Assembly: GCF_000373925.1 (NCBI RefSeq)
Contig: NZ_KB892742.1
Coordinates: forward strand, 57,175-121,174
Reading direction: 5' to 3'
DNA: 64,000 nt
Source of the DNA: Actinopolymorpha alba DSM 45243
Lineage (GTDB): Bacteria > Actinomycetota > Actinomycetes > Propionibacteriales > Actinopolymorphaceae
Within the stretch, counting starts at the first letter, position 1, and each line of letters opens with the position of its first letter. The notes beneath the pieces are model-generated. The model did no database searches, was not told where the DNA came from, and saw only the letters and a list, made by a program, of their open reading frames with translations. Position numbers and translations under genes: made by a program. Below, in pieces: positions 1-9,500 of this stretch.

Positions 1-1
1 G

Positions 2-169
2 CTAGATCGTGATGCCCTCGAGGCCGGTCTCCTCGGTGCCGGCGACACGACCGGTCATGCCCCGCCCCACGGCCGATCCAGTCGTGTCCGTGGCGCCGAC
101 GCGCAGCACGACCTGGGTGCCCGTCGGTAGCTGAGGGGCACGCGCGTCCGGCCTGATCATGCGAACCAT
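2..169 (-). CDS. small hypothetical protein, 55 aa
   Basis: Open frame downstream of the RND permease on the same strand (48 bases after its stop), starting MVRMIRPDAR and ending ...GLEGITI with TAG. A GAGGAG ribosome site sits about 10 bases before the first ATG, and a second ATG lies 3 codons in. The middle reads like a small beta-barrel (PTGTQVVLRVGATD, GRVAGTEE), but no family is recognised. It could be translated as the tail of the efflux operon. Its shortness is the main reason for doubt. Confidence 0.4.
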   Translation of the reverse strand: MVRMIRPDARAPQLPTGTQVVLRVGATDTTGSAVGRGMTGRVAGTEETGLEGITI

Positions 170-216
170 CGTGCCGGATCTCCTCGCGTGCCCCGTCGCT
201 GGCGGCCATCCGCCGG

Positions 217-3200
217 TCAGGTGGCCTTACTGTCGTCGGTGCCGGCGGTACGCACGACCACCTCGACCTGCAGGACGCCGACCCGCACCGTCGAACTCGC
301 GGGGGCGCCGTTCGCCTGCTCGGCAGGCGCGAGCGTCATCGTGGCCAGGTGGCGGGCTCCACCGTTGCCCGCGGCGGCGTGCCCTGCTGCCGCCGCCTCT
401 GGCGCGGTCACCACCGCGGGCGCCGCGACCTCCGTCGACGCGGGCGCTGCCGCCACACCTGACGTCGGTGCCGGCGCGGTGTCCGCGGTGGCTGCGCTTG
501 GCTCGACGGCGTTCGTCGGCGCGTCGGCGCCCGATCCGATCGGGCGACGGGCTTCCCTGCGCTGGCGACGGCGTTCCTTGCGACCCTCGACCATCGTGTA
601 GAGCGTGGGCACGAGGACCAGCGTCAGCAGGGTCGACGTAACCAGGCCTCCGATCACGACGATCGCCAGGGGCTGGGAGATGAACACACCTCCGCCGGTA
701 AGCCCCAGCGCCATCGGGATCAGGGCGCAGATCGTCGCGATCGCCGTCATGAGGATGGGACGCAGCCGGCGCCGGCCGCCCTCGATCACCGCGTCGCGGA
801 CGCTCATGCCCTGCTCGCGATACTGGTTGATCAGGTCGATGAGCACGATCGCGTTCGTCACCACGATGCCGACCAGCATGAGCATGCCGATCAGGCCGGG
901 CACGCCCAGAGGAGTGTCCGTGACCAGCAGGAGGCCCAGCGCTCCCGTCGCCGCGAACGGGATCGACACCAGCAGGATCAGTGGCTGCACGATGCTGCGG
1001 AACGTCGCGACCAGCACCATGAACACCACGGCGATGGCGGCCAGCATCGCGAGGAGAAGTTGACGGAACGCGTCGCCCTGCTCCTGGCTCACGCCACCGA
1101 GGGAGTACGTCGCACCGGCTGGAAGCTCAACGTCGGCGAGCCTGTCCTGAAGCGTGGTGCTCACGCCGCCGGTGTCGGAGCCGGTCGGGGTCGCGGTGAT
1201 GGAGGCGGTGCGCTCACCGTCGATCCGGGTGATCTGCGCGGCGCGCTCGACCTCGGAGACCGTCGCGACGTCGCCGATCCGGACGCTACTACCGGCGGGT
1301 GTGGGGAGTCGCAGGTCGCGGACGGCGGCAAGCGTCGCGGGTGAGCTGCCCTCGCGTAGCACGACGTCCTGTTGTCCGGACGCCAACGCCACGCTCGCCA
1401 CCTGCTGTCCTTCGAACGCCTGGCGGACGGCCTGCCCGATCTGGCCCTCCGAGAGTCCGGCCCGGGCCGCCTTCGCCCGGTCGACGTTCACCCGCATGGT
1501 CGGCATGTCCGCGGCGAGGTTGTTGCGGACGTCGGTTGTCCCGGGCGTGTCACGGACCGCCTGCTCGACCCGGCGGGCGGCCTCCCTGAGCGTGCTGGAG
1601 TCGGGGGCGTGGACGATCACCTCGAGATCGCTGGAGCCGAATCCCTCGGCCGTGCTGACGGTGAGCTCGCCGGCTCCGGTCAGTGCGTCGAGCCCGTCCC
1701 GGAGCCGCTTCTCGATCGCCGCCTGGTCGGCGTTCTCGTCGGTGGTCACCGAGAAGGTCGCCTCGTTGGAGCCGCTGACGCCCCCGCCGGGTCCGAAGTT
1801 GAAACCGCCGCCACCGACGGTCACCTGATACGAGGTCACGCCGTCGAGGTCCGCCAGCACGCGCTCGACCTTTTGGGCGGCCTCGTCGGTGCTTTCGAGC
1901 GACGTCGCGACCGGCAGCGTCTGCGTGACGGAGAAGGTGTTCTGCCCGGAGCCGCTGAGGAAGTTGGTCTGCAGCATCGGGACGAGCGCGATCGTCCCGG
2001 CGAAGACCGCGATGCCGGCGAGGATGGTGGTCACCCGATGCCGGGTGGCCCACCTGATCACGGGGACATAGGTCCGCTGGAGTGGGCTGCGCCGCTCCTT
2101 GTCAAGAGCCGCTTGACGCACTCGCTCCCGCTCGGAGGGGCTGGCGGCGCTGGGCTTGAGGAACCAGTAGGCCAGCACGGGCATGAGCGTGAGGGAGACC
2201 AGCAACGATGCGAGGAGCGCGATCGAGACCGTGACGGCGAACGGCTGGAACAGCTGCCCGACCTGCCCGCCGACGAACGCGATCGGTAGGAACACCCCCA
2301 CCGTCGTGAGAGTGGACGCGGTGACGGCGCCGGCCACCTCGCGTACGCCCTCAAGGATGGCCCGGCGCTTGTCCTCGCCGTACCCGAGATGGCGTTTGAT
2401 GTTCTCCAGCACCACGATCGAGTCATCGACGACGCGGCCGATGGCGACGGTGAGCGCGCCCAGCGTGAGGATGTTGAACGAATAGCCGCCGGCGTAGAGC
2501 CCGATGATCGCGACCAGCAGGGAGAACGGGATCGAGAGCGCGGTCACCAGCGTCGAGCGTATGGACAGCAGGAAGACGAGGATCACGACCACGGCGAAGA
2601 GCAGGCCGATCCCGCCTTCGGTGGTGAGTCCCTCGACGGAGCTTTCGATGAAGGGCGCCTGGTCGAAGATGACCGTGAGCTTCGCGTTGCCGCCGAGGGC
2701 GGTCTGCAGGTCGCTGATCTTGTCCTTGACGTCATTGGAAACCGTGACCGTGTTGCCGTCACCGGTCTTGGTCACCATGATGCCGAGCGTCGGCTTCCCG
2801 TTGGTGCGGGTGAGGGTCGTCGAAGGCGCCAACTCGCTCTTGACAGTCCCGACGTCCGAGAGCTTCACCGGCGCGGCTGATCGGGCGGCTGATCCCGCGG
2901 GCGGACGCGTGGACGAACCCGCGGACGAACTCGCGGACGGACTCGCGGACGGACCCGGGACAAGCTCGAGGTCGACGACATCCTTCACGGAGTCGAACGG
3001 CGCACCGATCTCGACCGCGAGGGTCCGGTCGCCGCGGGTGAACTGACCGCCGGGCACACTGACGCCGTTGGCCTGCAGGGCCTGACCGACCATCGCGGAC
3101 GTCAGTCCCCGGTCGGCCAGCTTGTCGGGGTCGAGATCGACCATGACTCGCTGAGTGCGGGCGCCGGTGACCTGGACGTCCTGGACGCCCGGAATCGCGC

Positions 3201-3693
3201 TGATCTCGGGCACCACGCGGGTGTCGAGTCTTTGCGCGAGGGTGCGCTCGTCGAGGTCGGAACCGGCCGCGAGCATGATCACCGGGAAGCTGTCGGTGCT
3301 GCCGGCCCGCACCTGCGGGTCCACGTCGTCGGGAAGCTGACCCGAGACCCGGTTGATCGCCTGCTGGAGGTCCTGGACCGCCTGCCTGCTGTCTGTGCCG
3401 TAGTCGAACTCCGCCTGGATCATCGCGATGCCGCTGGCCGAGGTCGACGTGCGGGCCTCCAACCCGTCGACGCCGGCGATCGCCGCCTCGATCGGCTCGG
3501 TGACCTCGCGCTCGACGATCTCCGGCGAGGCGCCGGGGTAGGCCGCGGTGATCGTGGCCTGGGGCAGCGTGAGAGACGGGAAGAGCTCCAGCTTGGTGGA
3601 CAGCATCGAGACCACACCGAACGCCACGATGGCGAACGACGCGAGCGCGATGAGGCTCCGGTTGGCGAGGCTCAGCCTGGCTAATCTGGACAT
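217..3693 (-). CDS. RND-superfamily efflux permease (AcrB/HAE1-like)
   Basis: About 1158 aa. Inner-membrane proton-driven exporter of the hydrophobe/amphiphile (AcrB-like) type. The start chosen is MSRLARLSL, with AGGAAG just upstream; the frame runs 47 codons further but without a site. TM1 (LIALASFAIVAFGVV) is followed by the family motif FPSLTLPQATITAAYPGASPE, the first porter domain, a block of TMs including GRVVDDSIVVLENI (the charged TM4 pair is V-DD), a second porter half, and a second TM block with VVTNAIVLIDLI. The C-tail is Ala/Pro-rich and cytoplasmic. A Ser/Pro/Ala-rich insert of about 30 residues (near GPSASPSASSS) lies in the first periplasmic half and is encoded by a 12-bp tandem repeat. 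Actinobacterial members often act without a MacA/TolC-like partner, and none is seen here. Substrate unknown. Confidence 0.93.
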   Translation of the reverse strand: MSRLARLSLANRSLIALASFAIVAFGVVSMLSTKLELFPSLTLPQATITAAYPGASPEIVEREVTEPIEAAIAGVDGLEARTSTSASGIAMIQAEFDYGTDSRQAVQDLQQAINRVSGQLPDDVDPQVRAGSTDSFPVIMLAAGSDLDERTLAQRLDTRVVPEISAIPGVQDVQVTGARTQRVMVDLDPDKLADRGLTSAMVGQALQANGVSVPGGQFTRGDRTLAVEIGAPFDSVKDVVDLELVPGPSASPSASSSAGSSTRPPAGSAARSAAPVKLSDVGTVKSELAPSTTLTRTNGKPTLGIMVTKTGDGNTVTVSNDVKDKISDLQTALGGNAKLTVIFDQAPFIESSVEGLTTEGGIGLLFAVVVILVFLLSIRSTLVTALSIPFSLLVAIIGLYAGGYSFNILTLGALTVAIGRVVDDSIVVLENIKRHLGYGEDKRRAILEGVREVAGAVTASTLTTVGVFLPIAFVGGQVGQLFQPFAVTVSIALLASLLVSLTLMPVLAYWFLKPSAASPSERERVRQAALDKERRSPLQRTYVPVIRWATRHRVTTILAGIAVFAGTIALVPMLQTNFLSGSGQNTFSVTQTLPVATSLESTDEAAQKVERVLADLDGVTSYQVTVGGGGFNFGPGGGVSGSNEATFSVTTDENADQAAIEKRLRDGLDALTGAGELTVSTAEGFGSSDLEVIVHAPDSSTLREAARRVEQAVRDTPGTTDVRNNLAADMPTMRVNVDRAKAARAGLSEGQIGQAVRQAFEGQQVASVALASGQQDVVLREGSSPATLAAVRDLRLPTPAGSSVRIGDVATVSEVERAAQITRIDGERTASITATPTGSDTGGVSTTLQDRLADVELPAGATYSLGGVSQEQGDAFRQLLLAMLAAIAVVFMVLVATFRSIVQPLILLVSIPFAATGALGLLLVTDTPLGVPGLIGMLMLVGIVVTNAIVLIDLINQYREQGMSVRDAVIEGGRRRLRPILMTAIATICALIPMALGLTGGGVFISQPLAIVVIGGLVTSTLLTLVLVPTLYTMVEGRKERRRQRREARRPIGSGADAPTNAVEPSAATADTAPAPTSGVAAAPASTEVAAPAVVTAPEAAAAGHAAAGNGGARHLATMTLAPAEQANGAPASSTVRVGVLQVEVVVRTAGTDDSKAT
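2907..2954. repeat. 12-bp tandem repeat inside the RND permease gene
   Basis: Four adjoining 12-base units of the form TCGCGGACGGAC (with one or two changes in the first two units). They encode Ser/Ala/Pro-rich residues in an extracytoplasmic linker of the permease. The 12-base unit keeps the reading frame, so copy number can change without destroying the protein. Confidence 0.7.
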
Positions 3694-3877
3694 TCCGCTC
3701 TTCCTGTCGGCCGTTCCACTGGTTATCACGGAGGGTATTGAGGAACGCCGGGCCGCCACGTCCGCGTGAGGGATCAACCTGAAGGCGGTCCGATTACACC
3801 CGCAGGAGTACACCGGCCGGCGGCGGATACTCACCGGCGAGGATGTCCGCCGCGAGAACCCGCCTTACCCTGTCGGG

Positions 3878-5086
3878 GTGCTCGCTCGATGCCGGCGGAT
3901 CCTAGGCGTACGCGGGCCGGCGCGAGACGTTCTGGTGGCGCTGGTCATCGCGCTGCTGGTCGCGGTCCCCTACCTCGCCAAGGATGCGAACGGGCCGTTC
4001 TCGAGGGCTAATCCTGACCGCGTCCTCAACGCCGGCTGGACTGCCCTCCTGGCCTGGTCGGCCGCGCTCGCGTTGGTGATGCGCAGGCGTTGGCCGGTCC
4101 CCACCCTGATCTTGGCGGTGACCATGGGCGTCAGCACGATCGCCGTCGCGGGAGAACCAGGCCCGACGACCCTGCCGATCATGGTGGCGCTGGGCAGCCT
4201 GGTCCTGACCACCAACCCCAAAGTGGCCAGGGTGGGAATCCTGTGTACGGCGGTCGTCCTGACCGGCGCCGTCCTCGTCGCCGACCCGGCCCGGTGGTAT
4301 CACGCGGTCAGCACCCCGGTCTGGGTCGCCCTCCCGATCGCCATCGCGGCGGCGATCCGGAACCGCCGCGACTACCTTGCCGAGGTCGAGGAACGCGCCC
4401 GCCGGGCCGAGGCCTCGAAAGAGGAGGAAGCCAGGCGCCAGGTCGCCGAGGAACGCATCCGGATCGCCCGGGAGTTGCACGACGTTCTCGCCCACAACAT
4501 CGCGGTGATCAACATCCAGTCAGGGGTGGCAGCCCATCTGATCGACCAGGACCCCGGCCAGGCCAAGCAGGCCCTCTGGCATATCAACGACGCGAGCCAC
4601 GCGGTCCTCTCAGAGCTCCGCGTGACTCTCGACATCCTCCGCCAGGACGGCGAGCAGGTTGCCCCCACCACCGCGATCCCGGGCCTTGACCAGGTGGACG
4701 AGCTCACCGAGGCGGTCCGCGCGGCGGGTCTTGAGCTACGCACCTCGATCACCGGCGATGTCAGCGTGGTCCCGCCCGAGGCCGGCCTGGTCACCTATCG
4801 AGTTCTCCAGGAGGCACTGACCAACGTGCTCAAACATGCCAGGGCCCGCACCGTCGACGTGTGTCTGTACGTCGGTGAGGGCGAGTTGAAGGTGGAGGTG
4901 CACGACGACGGCGTCGGCTCAGCGGGCGGCCCGCCCCACCTCGGCCACGGGCGGATCGGGATGCGCGAACGCGTGCACGCGCTCGGCGGCGTGATCCAGG
5001 ACGGTCCCGCGGAGTCCGGCTACCGCGTCCTCGCCACGGTGCCGATCGGCCGGCGCTCCGACTCCTGGGCGGAGGAGGCCCGATGA
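3878..5086 (+). CDS. sensor histidine kinase, DesK/LiaS (HisKA_3) type
   Basis: 402 aa, GTG start. The N-terminal third holds about four to five membrane segments (for example VALVIALLVAVPYLA and TLPIMVALGSLVLTT). A coiled linker rich in Glu/Arg (AEVEERARRAEASKEEEARR) follows. The HisKA_3 phospho-acceptor motif is ARELHDVLAHN. The HATPase domain has the N-box QEALTNVLKHA, the G1 box VEVHDDGVG and the G2 box GRIGMRERVHALGG. All catalytic signatures are intact. The stop overlaps the start of the response regulator by 4 bases (ATGA), so the two are co-translated. Because that partner is frameshifted, the kinase may now lack a DNA-binding output. The signal sensed is not visible; the position beside an RND pump suggests envelope or drug stress (inference). 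Confidence 0.93.
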   Translation: MLARCRRILGVRGPARDVLVALVIALLVAVPYLAKDANGPFSRANPDRVLNAGWTALLAWSAALALVMRRRWPVPTLILAVTMGVSTIAVAGEPGPTTLPIMVALGSLVLTTNPKVARVGILCTAVVLTGAVLVADPARWYHAVSTPVWVALPIAIAAAIRNRRDYLAEVEERARRAEASKEEEARRQVAEERIRIARELHDVLAHNIAVINIQSGVAAHLIDQDPGQAKQALWHINDASHAVLSELRVTLDILRQDGEQVAPTTAIPGLDQVDELTEAVRAAGLELRTSITGDVSVVPPEAGLVTYRVLQEALTNVLKHARARTVDVCLYVGEGELKVEVHDDGVGSAGGPPHLGHGRIGMRERVHALGGVIQDGPAESGYRVLATVPIGRRSDSWAEEAR

Positions 5087-5843
5087 CCAGTGGAGCCGGT
5101 CAGACGACCATTCGGGTGCTGATCGTCGACGACCAGGTACTCGTCCGGGCAGGCTTCCGGATCCTCGTCGACTCCGCCGATGACCTTGAGGTGGTGGGGG
5201 AGGCGAGCAACGGCGCCGAAGCCCTCGGGCTGGCACGTGCGCTGCGGGCCGACGTCGTCCTGATGGACATCAGGATGCCCGTCATGAACGGCCTCGAGGC
5301 GACCCAACTGATCGCCGCCGACGAGACCCTCGCCGGTGTCCGGGTCCTGATCCTCACGACGTTCGAGATCGACGAGTACGTCGTGTCCGCGCTGCGGGCG
5401 GGCGCCAGCGGCTTTCTGGTCAAGGACGCCAAACCGCACGTGTTGCTGGACGCTATCCGCACCGTCGCGGCCGGCGAAGCCCTCCTCTCACCCGGCGCGA
5501 CCAGGGCGGTGATCAGCCGTTTCCTGAGCCAGCCCGAGACCGACGAGGCCGCGGCGACCCACCTCAGCGTGCTCACTGATCGGGAACGTGAGGTGCTCAC
5601 CCAGGTAGGGCTCGGAAAGTCGAACGACGAGATCGCCGAGGGCTCGTGCTGAGCCCTCTCACCGTCAAGACCCACCTCAGCCGCATTCTCACCAAGACCG
5701 ACGCCCGCGACCGCGCCCAACTCGTGGTGCTGGCCTACGAGACCGGGCTCGTCCGCCCTGGCGGGCAGGGAACGCCACCAGGTGGCCGGAGGCCGCCGCC
5801 CGGCACCGGCCTCCCGCCGCCGGTTACCCGTGCGCCTCGATAA
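5083..5843 (+). pseudogene. NarL/LuxR-type response regulator, frameshifted in the HTH
   Basis: The receiver domain is complete (IVDDQVLVRAG, phospho-acceptor VVLMDIRMPVMNG, conserved Thr in LILTTFE, Lys in FLVKDAKP). The LuxR-type HTH begins LTDREREVLTQVGLGKSNDEIAE, then the frame runs GSC-stop at 5652. The rest of the HTH (LSPLTVKTHLSRILTKTDARDRAQLVVLAYETGLVRPG) continues in another frame to 5843. Family members read EIAEELVLSPLTVKTH here; the DNA reads GCCGAGGGCTCGTGCTG where GCCGAGGAGCTCGTGCTG is expected, so one A is missing near 5640. Either the gene lost its DNA-binding half or this is a sequencing error. No slippery heptamer is seen, so programmed frameshifting is unlikely. Confidence 0.88.
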
Positions 5844-6576
5844 ACGCCAGGACCCGCCGCCACGCGTCCGCGCACTGGTCGGTGTAGTCGTCGTAGCTCC
5901 GGTCGAAGAAACTGTGCGGCGCCCCCGGATAGACGTGCAGGGTGTGCTCGACCCCAGCGGTGGACAGCCCCGCACCAAACGCCTCGATCTGCTCGGCCGG
6001 GATGCCCGTGTCAGCCCCACCGAACAACCCGAGCACCGGCACCGCGGACCTCGGCGCCTCGCTGATCGGCGTCGGACCACCCTCCACCCGCGGGCGCATC
6101 CCGCCGTAGAAGCCGACGACGCCGGCAAGGTCGGTGTTGGACGCCTGCAGGAAGGCGTTCGAGCCCCCGAAACAGAAGCCGACCACAAAGATCTTCTCCA
6201 CCCGCCTGCGCTCGCGCAGGTGCGCCACCGCGGCGGCGGTGTCGGCCGCCACCCCCGCGGGCGTCGTCTGGCTGACGTGTGGCCTGAAGTCGAAGTCGTC
6301 CCCGCGTGGGCTCACCCCGGCGGTGCGGCCGAAGTAGTCGATCGCGACCGCGTCGATCCCCACGCTGGCGAAGCGTTCGGCCAGACGCTCGTAGAACGCG
6401 AACAACCCACGTATGTCCGGCAGGATCACGACACCAGCCCCAGAAGGCGGAGCGGCCTCGGCACGGAACGCCGCGAACTCCGTGCCGTCGGCGGAGGTCA
6501 ACGTGAGTGGCGTGCCCGGGACCACATCTGCGGCTCCGGGCGGCTCGGGTGGTTGGGCGTCGTACGCGAAGCACAT
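5824..6576 (-). CDS. dienelactone hydrolase family protein
   Basis: 250 aa alpha/beta hydrolase. The nucleophile elbow is GFCFGG (Cys nucleophile as in dienelactone hydrolases), the acid is in FGGADTGIP, and the His is in PGAPHSFFD, so the Cys-Asp-His triad is complete. The start has GGGAG upstream. These enzymes hydrolyse lactones or esters such as carboxymethylenebutenolide; the substrate here is unknown. Its 3' end overlaps the tail of the convergent broken response regulator by 20 bases. Probably cytoplasmic, as no signal peptide is present. Confidence 0.92.
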   Translation of the reverse strand: MCFAYDAQPPEPPGAADVVPGTPLTLTSADGTEFAAFRAEAAPPSGAGVVILPDIRGLFAFYERLAERFASVGIDAVAIDYFGRTAGVSPRGDDFDFRPHVSQTTPAGVAADTAAAVAHLRERRRVEKIFVVGFCFGGSNAFLQASNTDLAGVVGFYGGMRPRVEGGPTPISEAPRSAVPVLGLFGGADTGIPAEQIEAFGAGLSTAGVEHTLHVYPGAPHSFFDRSYDDYTDQCADAWRRVLAFIEAHG

Positions 6577-6678
6577 GGCAGCTCCCTGCGGGACGTCACC
6601 GAGAATGTGTGAAGCTCGTGGTGTGAGCTTGATCCGAACCTATCCCGCGCCCCCCGCAGTGCCGTAGGGTGGCCGCCC

Positions 6679-7803
6679 GTGAGGATCGCGGTCCTCAGGG
6701 AGCGACGCCCAGGCGAGCGCCGGGTTGCCTTGCTGCCTGAGCAACTACCCCGACTATTGCAGGCCGGCCTTGACGTCTCTGTCGAGCCCGAAGCCGGCGC
6801 CGAGGTCGGCGTGCCCGATGAGGCTTACCGGGCCGCCGGCGCCTACGTCGGCGACGACGTGCTCGAGGGCGCCGACATCGTGCTCTCGGTGCAACCGATC
6901 AACCTGGCCACGGCCCGCGCGCTCGGCGAGGACACCGTCACCATCTCCTTCCTGCCGACCGTGCAGGAGATGCCGCTTGTCCGGCGGTTCCGTGACCGCC
7001 GGATCACGGCGTTCTCGATGGATCTGGTGCCACGGACGTCCCGCGCCCAGACGATGGACGCGCTGTCGTCCATGGCGATGATCTCCGGCTACCGCGCGGC
7101 GATCGTCGCGGCCGAACGCCTGCCCCGCTTCTTCCCGCTCTTCATGACCGCGGCGGGCACGGTCCGGCCGGCGACGGTTCTGGTGTTGGGCGCCGGGGTC
7201 GCCGGTCTGCAGGCGATCGCCACCGCGCGCCGGCTCGGTGCCGTGGTGGAGGCCTACGACGTCCGCAAGAGCTCCGCTGAGGAGGTCGCGAGCCTGGGCG
7301 CGAAGTTCGTGGAGATCGACCTTCCGCCGCTGGAGGGCGAGGGTGGGTACGCGCGGGAGATGACGGAGGAGCGGTCCGTCAGGCAGCGGGAGCTCCTCAT
7401 GCCGTACGTCGCGAACGCTGACGTCCTGATCACGACGGCGGCGGTCCCCGGACGGCCGGCTCCGCTGCTCGTAACCCCCGAGATGATCGGGCGGATGCGG
7501 CCGGGTTCGGTGGTCGTCGACCTGGTGGCCGACGTGGGCGGCAACGTCGCCGGCAGCGTGCCCGGGCAGGAGTTGTCGGTGAACGGCGTCCTCATCTGGG
7601 GCGGGCTGAACGTGCCGAGCCAGATGCCGGTGCCGGCGAGCCAACTCTACGGCCAGAACGTCGCCAACCTGCTCCTGCTCATGGTGCGCAACGGCCAGCT
7701 CCACCTCGACTTCGACGACGAGGTCCTGGCCGGCTGCTGCGTGACGCACGCGGGTGACGTCAAGCATCGATTGACACAGGATCTGCTCGGGGAGGTGGGC
7801 TGA
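6679..7803 (+). CDS. pntAA: NAD(P) transhydrogenase subunit alpha part 1 (PntAA)
   Basis: 374 aa, GTG start, the soluble NAD(H)-binding domain I of proton-translocating transhydrogenase. The family N-terminus MRIAVLRERRPGERRVALLPE is clear, as are the alanine-dehydrogenase-like region and the Rossmann motif VLGAGVAGLQAIATARRLGA. The mobile-loop region (MPVPASQLYGQNVANLL) is at the C-terminus. It lacks the membrane helices found at the C-terminus of one-piece PntA, which are supplied by the next gene, the usual three-subunit arrangement in actinobacteria. Stop and the next GTG are separated by one base. The complex couples hydride transfer from NADH to NADP+ with proton entry and supplies NADPH. 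Confidence 0.95.
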   Translation: MRIAVLRERRPGERRVALLPEQLPRLLQAGLDVSVEPEAGAEVGVPDEAYRAAGAYVGDDVLEGADIVLSVQPINLATARALGEDTVTISFLPTVQEMPLVRRFRDRRITAFSMDLVPRTSRAQTMDALSSMAMISGYRAAIVAAERLPRFFPLFMTAAGTVRPATVLVLGAGVAGLQAIATARRLGAVVEAYDVRKSSAEEVASLGAKFVEIDLPPLEGEGGYAREMTEERSVRQRELLMPYVANADVLITTAAVPGRPAPLLVTPEMIGRMRPGSVVVDLVADVGGNVAGSVPGQELSVNGVLIWGGLNVPSQMPVPASQLYGQNVANLLLLMVRNGQLHLDFDDEVLAGCCVTHAGDVKHRLTQDLLGEVG

Positions 7804-7804
7804 C

Positions 7805-8119
7805 GTGATTCAGGGCATCGCCCTGCTGACAATCTTCGTCCTCAGTGCCTTCACGGGGTACGAAGTCATCTCCAAGGTGTCGACGATCCTCCATACGCCG
7901 TTGATGTCCGGCGCCAACGCGATCCACGGCGTCATCCTGGTGGGAGCCGTGCTGGTCGCCGGCCAGGCCCGCACCTCACTCGAACTCTGGGTGGGCCTGA
8001 TCGCCGTTTTCCTCGCGACCCTCAACATGGTGGGCGGTTTTGTGGTGACCGATCGGATGCTCGAGATGTTCCGCAGCCGGACGCCCGAGCGTCCTGAGAA
8101 GGCGGACCGTCATGGGTGA
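7805..8119 (+). CDS. pntAB: NAD(P) transhydrogenase subunit alpha part 2 (PntAB)
   Basis: 104 aa, GTG start. Three hydrophobic segments (GIALLTIFVLSAFTGYEVI, ANAIHGVILVGAVLVAG, LWVGLIAVFLATLNMVGGFVVTDRML) match the small membrane-spanning alpha part of split transhydrogenases, including the signature GGFVVTDRMLEMF. It anchors PntAA to the membrane and forms part of the proton channel with PntB. It overlaps pntB by 8 bases, so the three genes form one translational unit. Confidence 0.95.
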   Translation: MIQGIALLTIFVLSAFTGYEVISKVSTILHTPLMSGANAIHGVILVGAVLVAGQARTSLELWVGLIAVFLATLNMVGGFVVTDRMLEMFRSRTPERPEKADRHG

Positions 8120-9500
8120 GGCCGCGGCGACGACGCCGGCCTGGATCCAGCTGGGATACCTCGTCGCGGCGGTCTGTTTCATCCTTGCGCTCAAGGCGTT
8201 GTCGTCTCCCCGGACAGCGCGGGTGGGCAACCTGATCGGCGCGGCCGGCGCGACGCTCGCGGTCCTGTTGACCTTCGTCGCCGCGCGTCCGCAGCATCTC
8301 TGGGCGATCCTCGGCGCGATCGCGCTGGGTGCCGTTGCCGGCGTGGTCGCCGCCCGGCGGGTGGTCATGACCGCGATGCCGCAGCTGGTCGCGATCTTCA
8401 ACGGCGTCGGCGGTGCCGCCGCGGCCCTGGTCGCGCTGATCGAGGTGGGCGAACTCGGTAGCACGGGTACGGCGGCGCGGATCGCGACGGCGTTCACCGT
8501 GCTTGTCGGTGCGGTGAGCTTCTCTGGATCGGCCGTGACGTTCGGCAAGCTGCAGGCGCTCCTACCCGGCCGGCCGATCGTCGTACCCCAGGTTCGCTAC
8601 GTCTACGGCGGCGCTCTGGTCGTCACGCTGGCGGCCGCGGTCGTGTTGATCCTCACCGGCTCGACGATCGTCGGGGTCATCCTCGCCGTCCTCGCGCTCG
8701 GGGTCGGCGTCCTGCTCGTGCTGCCGGTCGGCGGCGCCGACGTCCCCATCGTCATCTCGCTTCTGAACGCCTTCACCGGACTGTCGGTGGCGGCCAGCGG
8801 TTACCTCCTCGGCAACACGCTCCTGCTGGTGGCGGGCACCCTGGTCGGTGCGGCCGGCTCGCTCCTGACCCGGCTGATGGCGCAGGCGATGGGGCGCCGG
8901 GTCACCACGATCCTGTTCGGCGCGCTGCTCGGCACGTCCACGCAGGGCCGGACCGTCGAGAGCACCCGTCCGGTGAAGTCGGCGGGACCTGACGACATCG
9001 CGGTCCTGCTGGGGTACGCCCGCCGGGTGGTCGTCGTACCCGGATACGGCCTGGCCGTCGCGCAGGCTCAGCACGCGCTGAAGGAGTTGGCGGACGCGCT
9101 CGCCGCGCGCGGCATCGAGGTCGTGTACGCCATCCATCCGGTCGCCGGGCGGATGCCGGGCCACATGAACGTCCTGCTCGCCGAGGCCAACGTGCCTTAT
9201 GAGCAGCTGGCGGAAATGGACGCGGTCAATCCGGAGTTCCCGGCTACCGACGTCGCCCTGGTCGTGGGTGCCAACGACGTGGTCAACCCGGCGGCCCGCA
9301 AGCCGTTCGGATCACCGATCGCGGGCATGCCGATCCTCGACGTCGATCAGGCCAAGGCGGTCGTGTTCCTGAAGCGGTCGATGCGGCCGGGCTTCGCGGG
9401 CATCGAGAACGACCTTCTCTACAACCCCAAGACGACGCTGCTCTTCGGTGATGCCAAGGAGTCCTTGACGAAGCTGGTGGCCGCGCTCAAAGCCGTCTGA
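8112..9500 (+). CDS. pntB: NAD(P) transhydrogenase subunit beta (PntB)
   Basis: 462 aa. The N-terminal half has eight to nine membrane helices. The C-terminal domain III binds NADP(H): the motif VPGYGLAVAQAQHALKELAD and later VIGANDVVNPAA-like VVGANDVVNPAA and GMPILDVDQAK are intact. The gene ends ...AALKAV-stop. The last 20 bases have been tandemly duplicated into the following intergenic space. It is the NADPH-forming and proton-conducting partner of PntAA/PntAB. Confidence 0.95.
   Translation: MGEAAATTPAWIQLGYLVAAVCFILALKALSSPRTARVGNLIGAAGATLAVLLTFVAARPQHLWAILGAIALGAVAGVVAARRVVMTAMPQLVAIFNGVGGAAAALVALIEVGELGSTGTAARIATAFTVLVGAVSFSGSAVTFGKLQALLPGRPIVVPQVRYVYGGALVVTLAAAVVLILTGSTIVGVILAVLALGVGVLLVLPVGGADVPIVISLLNAFTGLSVAASGYLLGNTLLLVAGTLVGAAGSLLTRLMAQAMGRRVTTILFGALLGTSTQGRTVESTRPVKSAGPDDIAVLLGYARRVVVVPGYGLAVAQAQHALKELADALAARGIEVVYAIHPVAGRMPGHMNVLLAEANVPYEQLAEMDAVNPEFPATDVALVVGANDVVNPAARKPFGSPIAGMPILDVDQAKAVVFLKRSMRPGFAGIENDLLYNPKTTLLFGDAKESLTKLVAALKAV

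Noticed and set aside
5100-6188. A 362-codon minus-strand frame across the response regulator and hydrolase
   Set aside because: Shadow of two real genes; composition is low-complexity Arg/Ser and no motif is visible.
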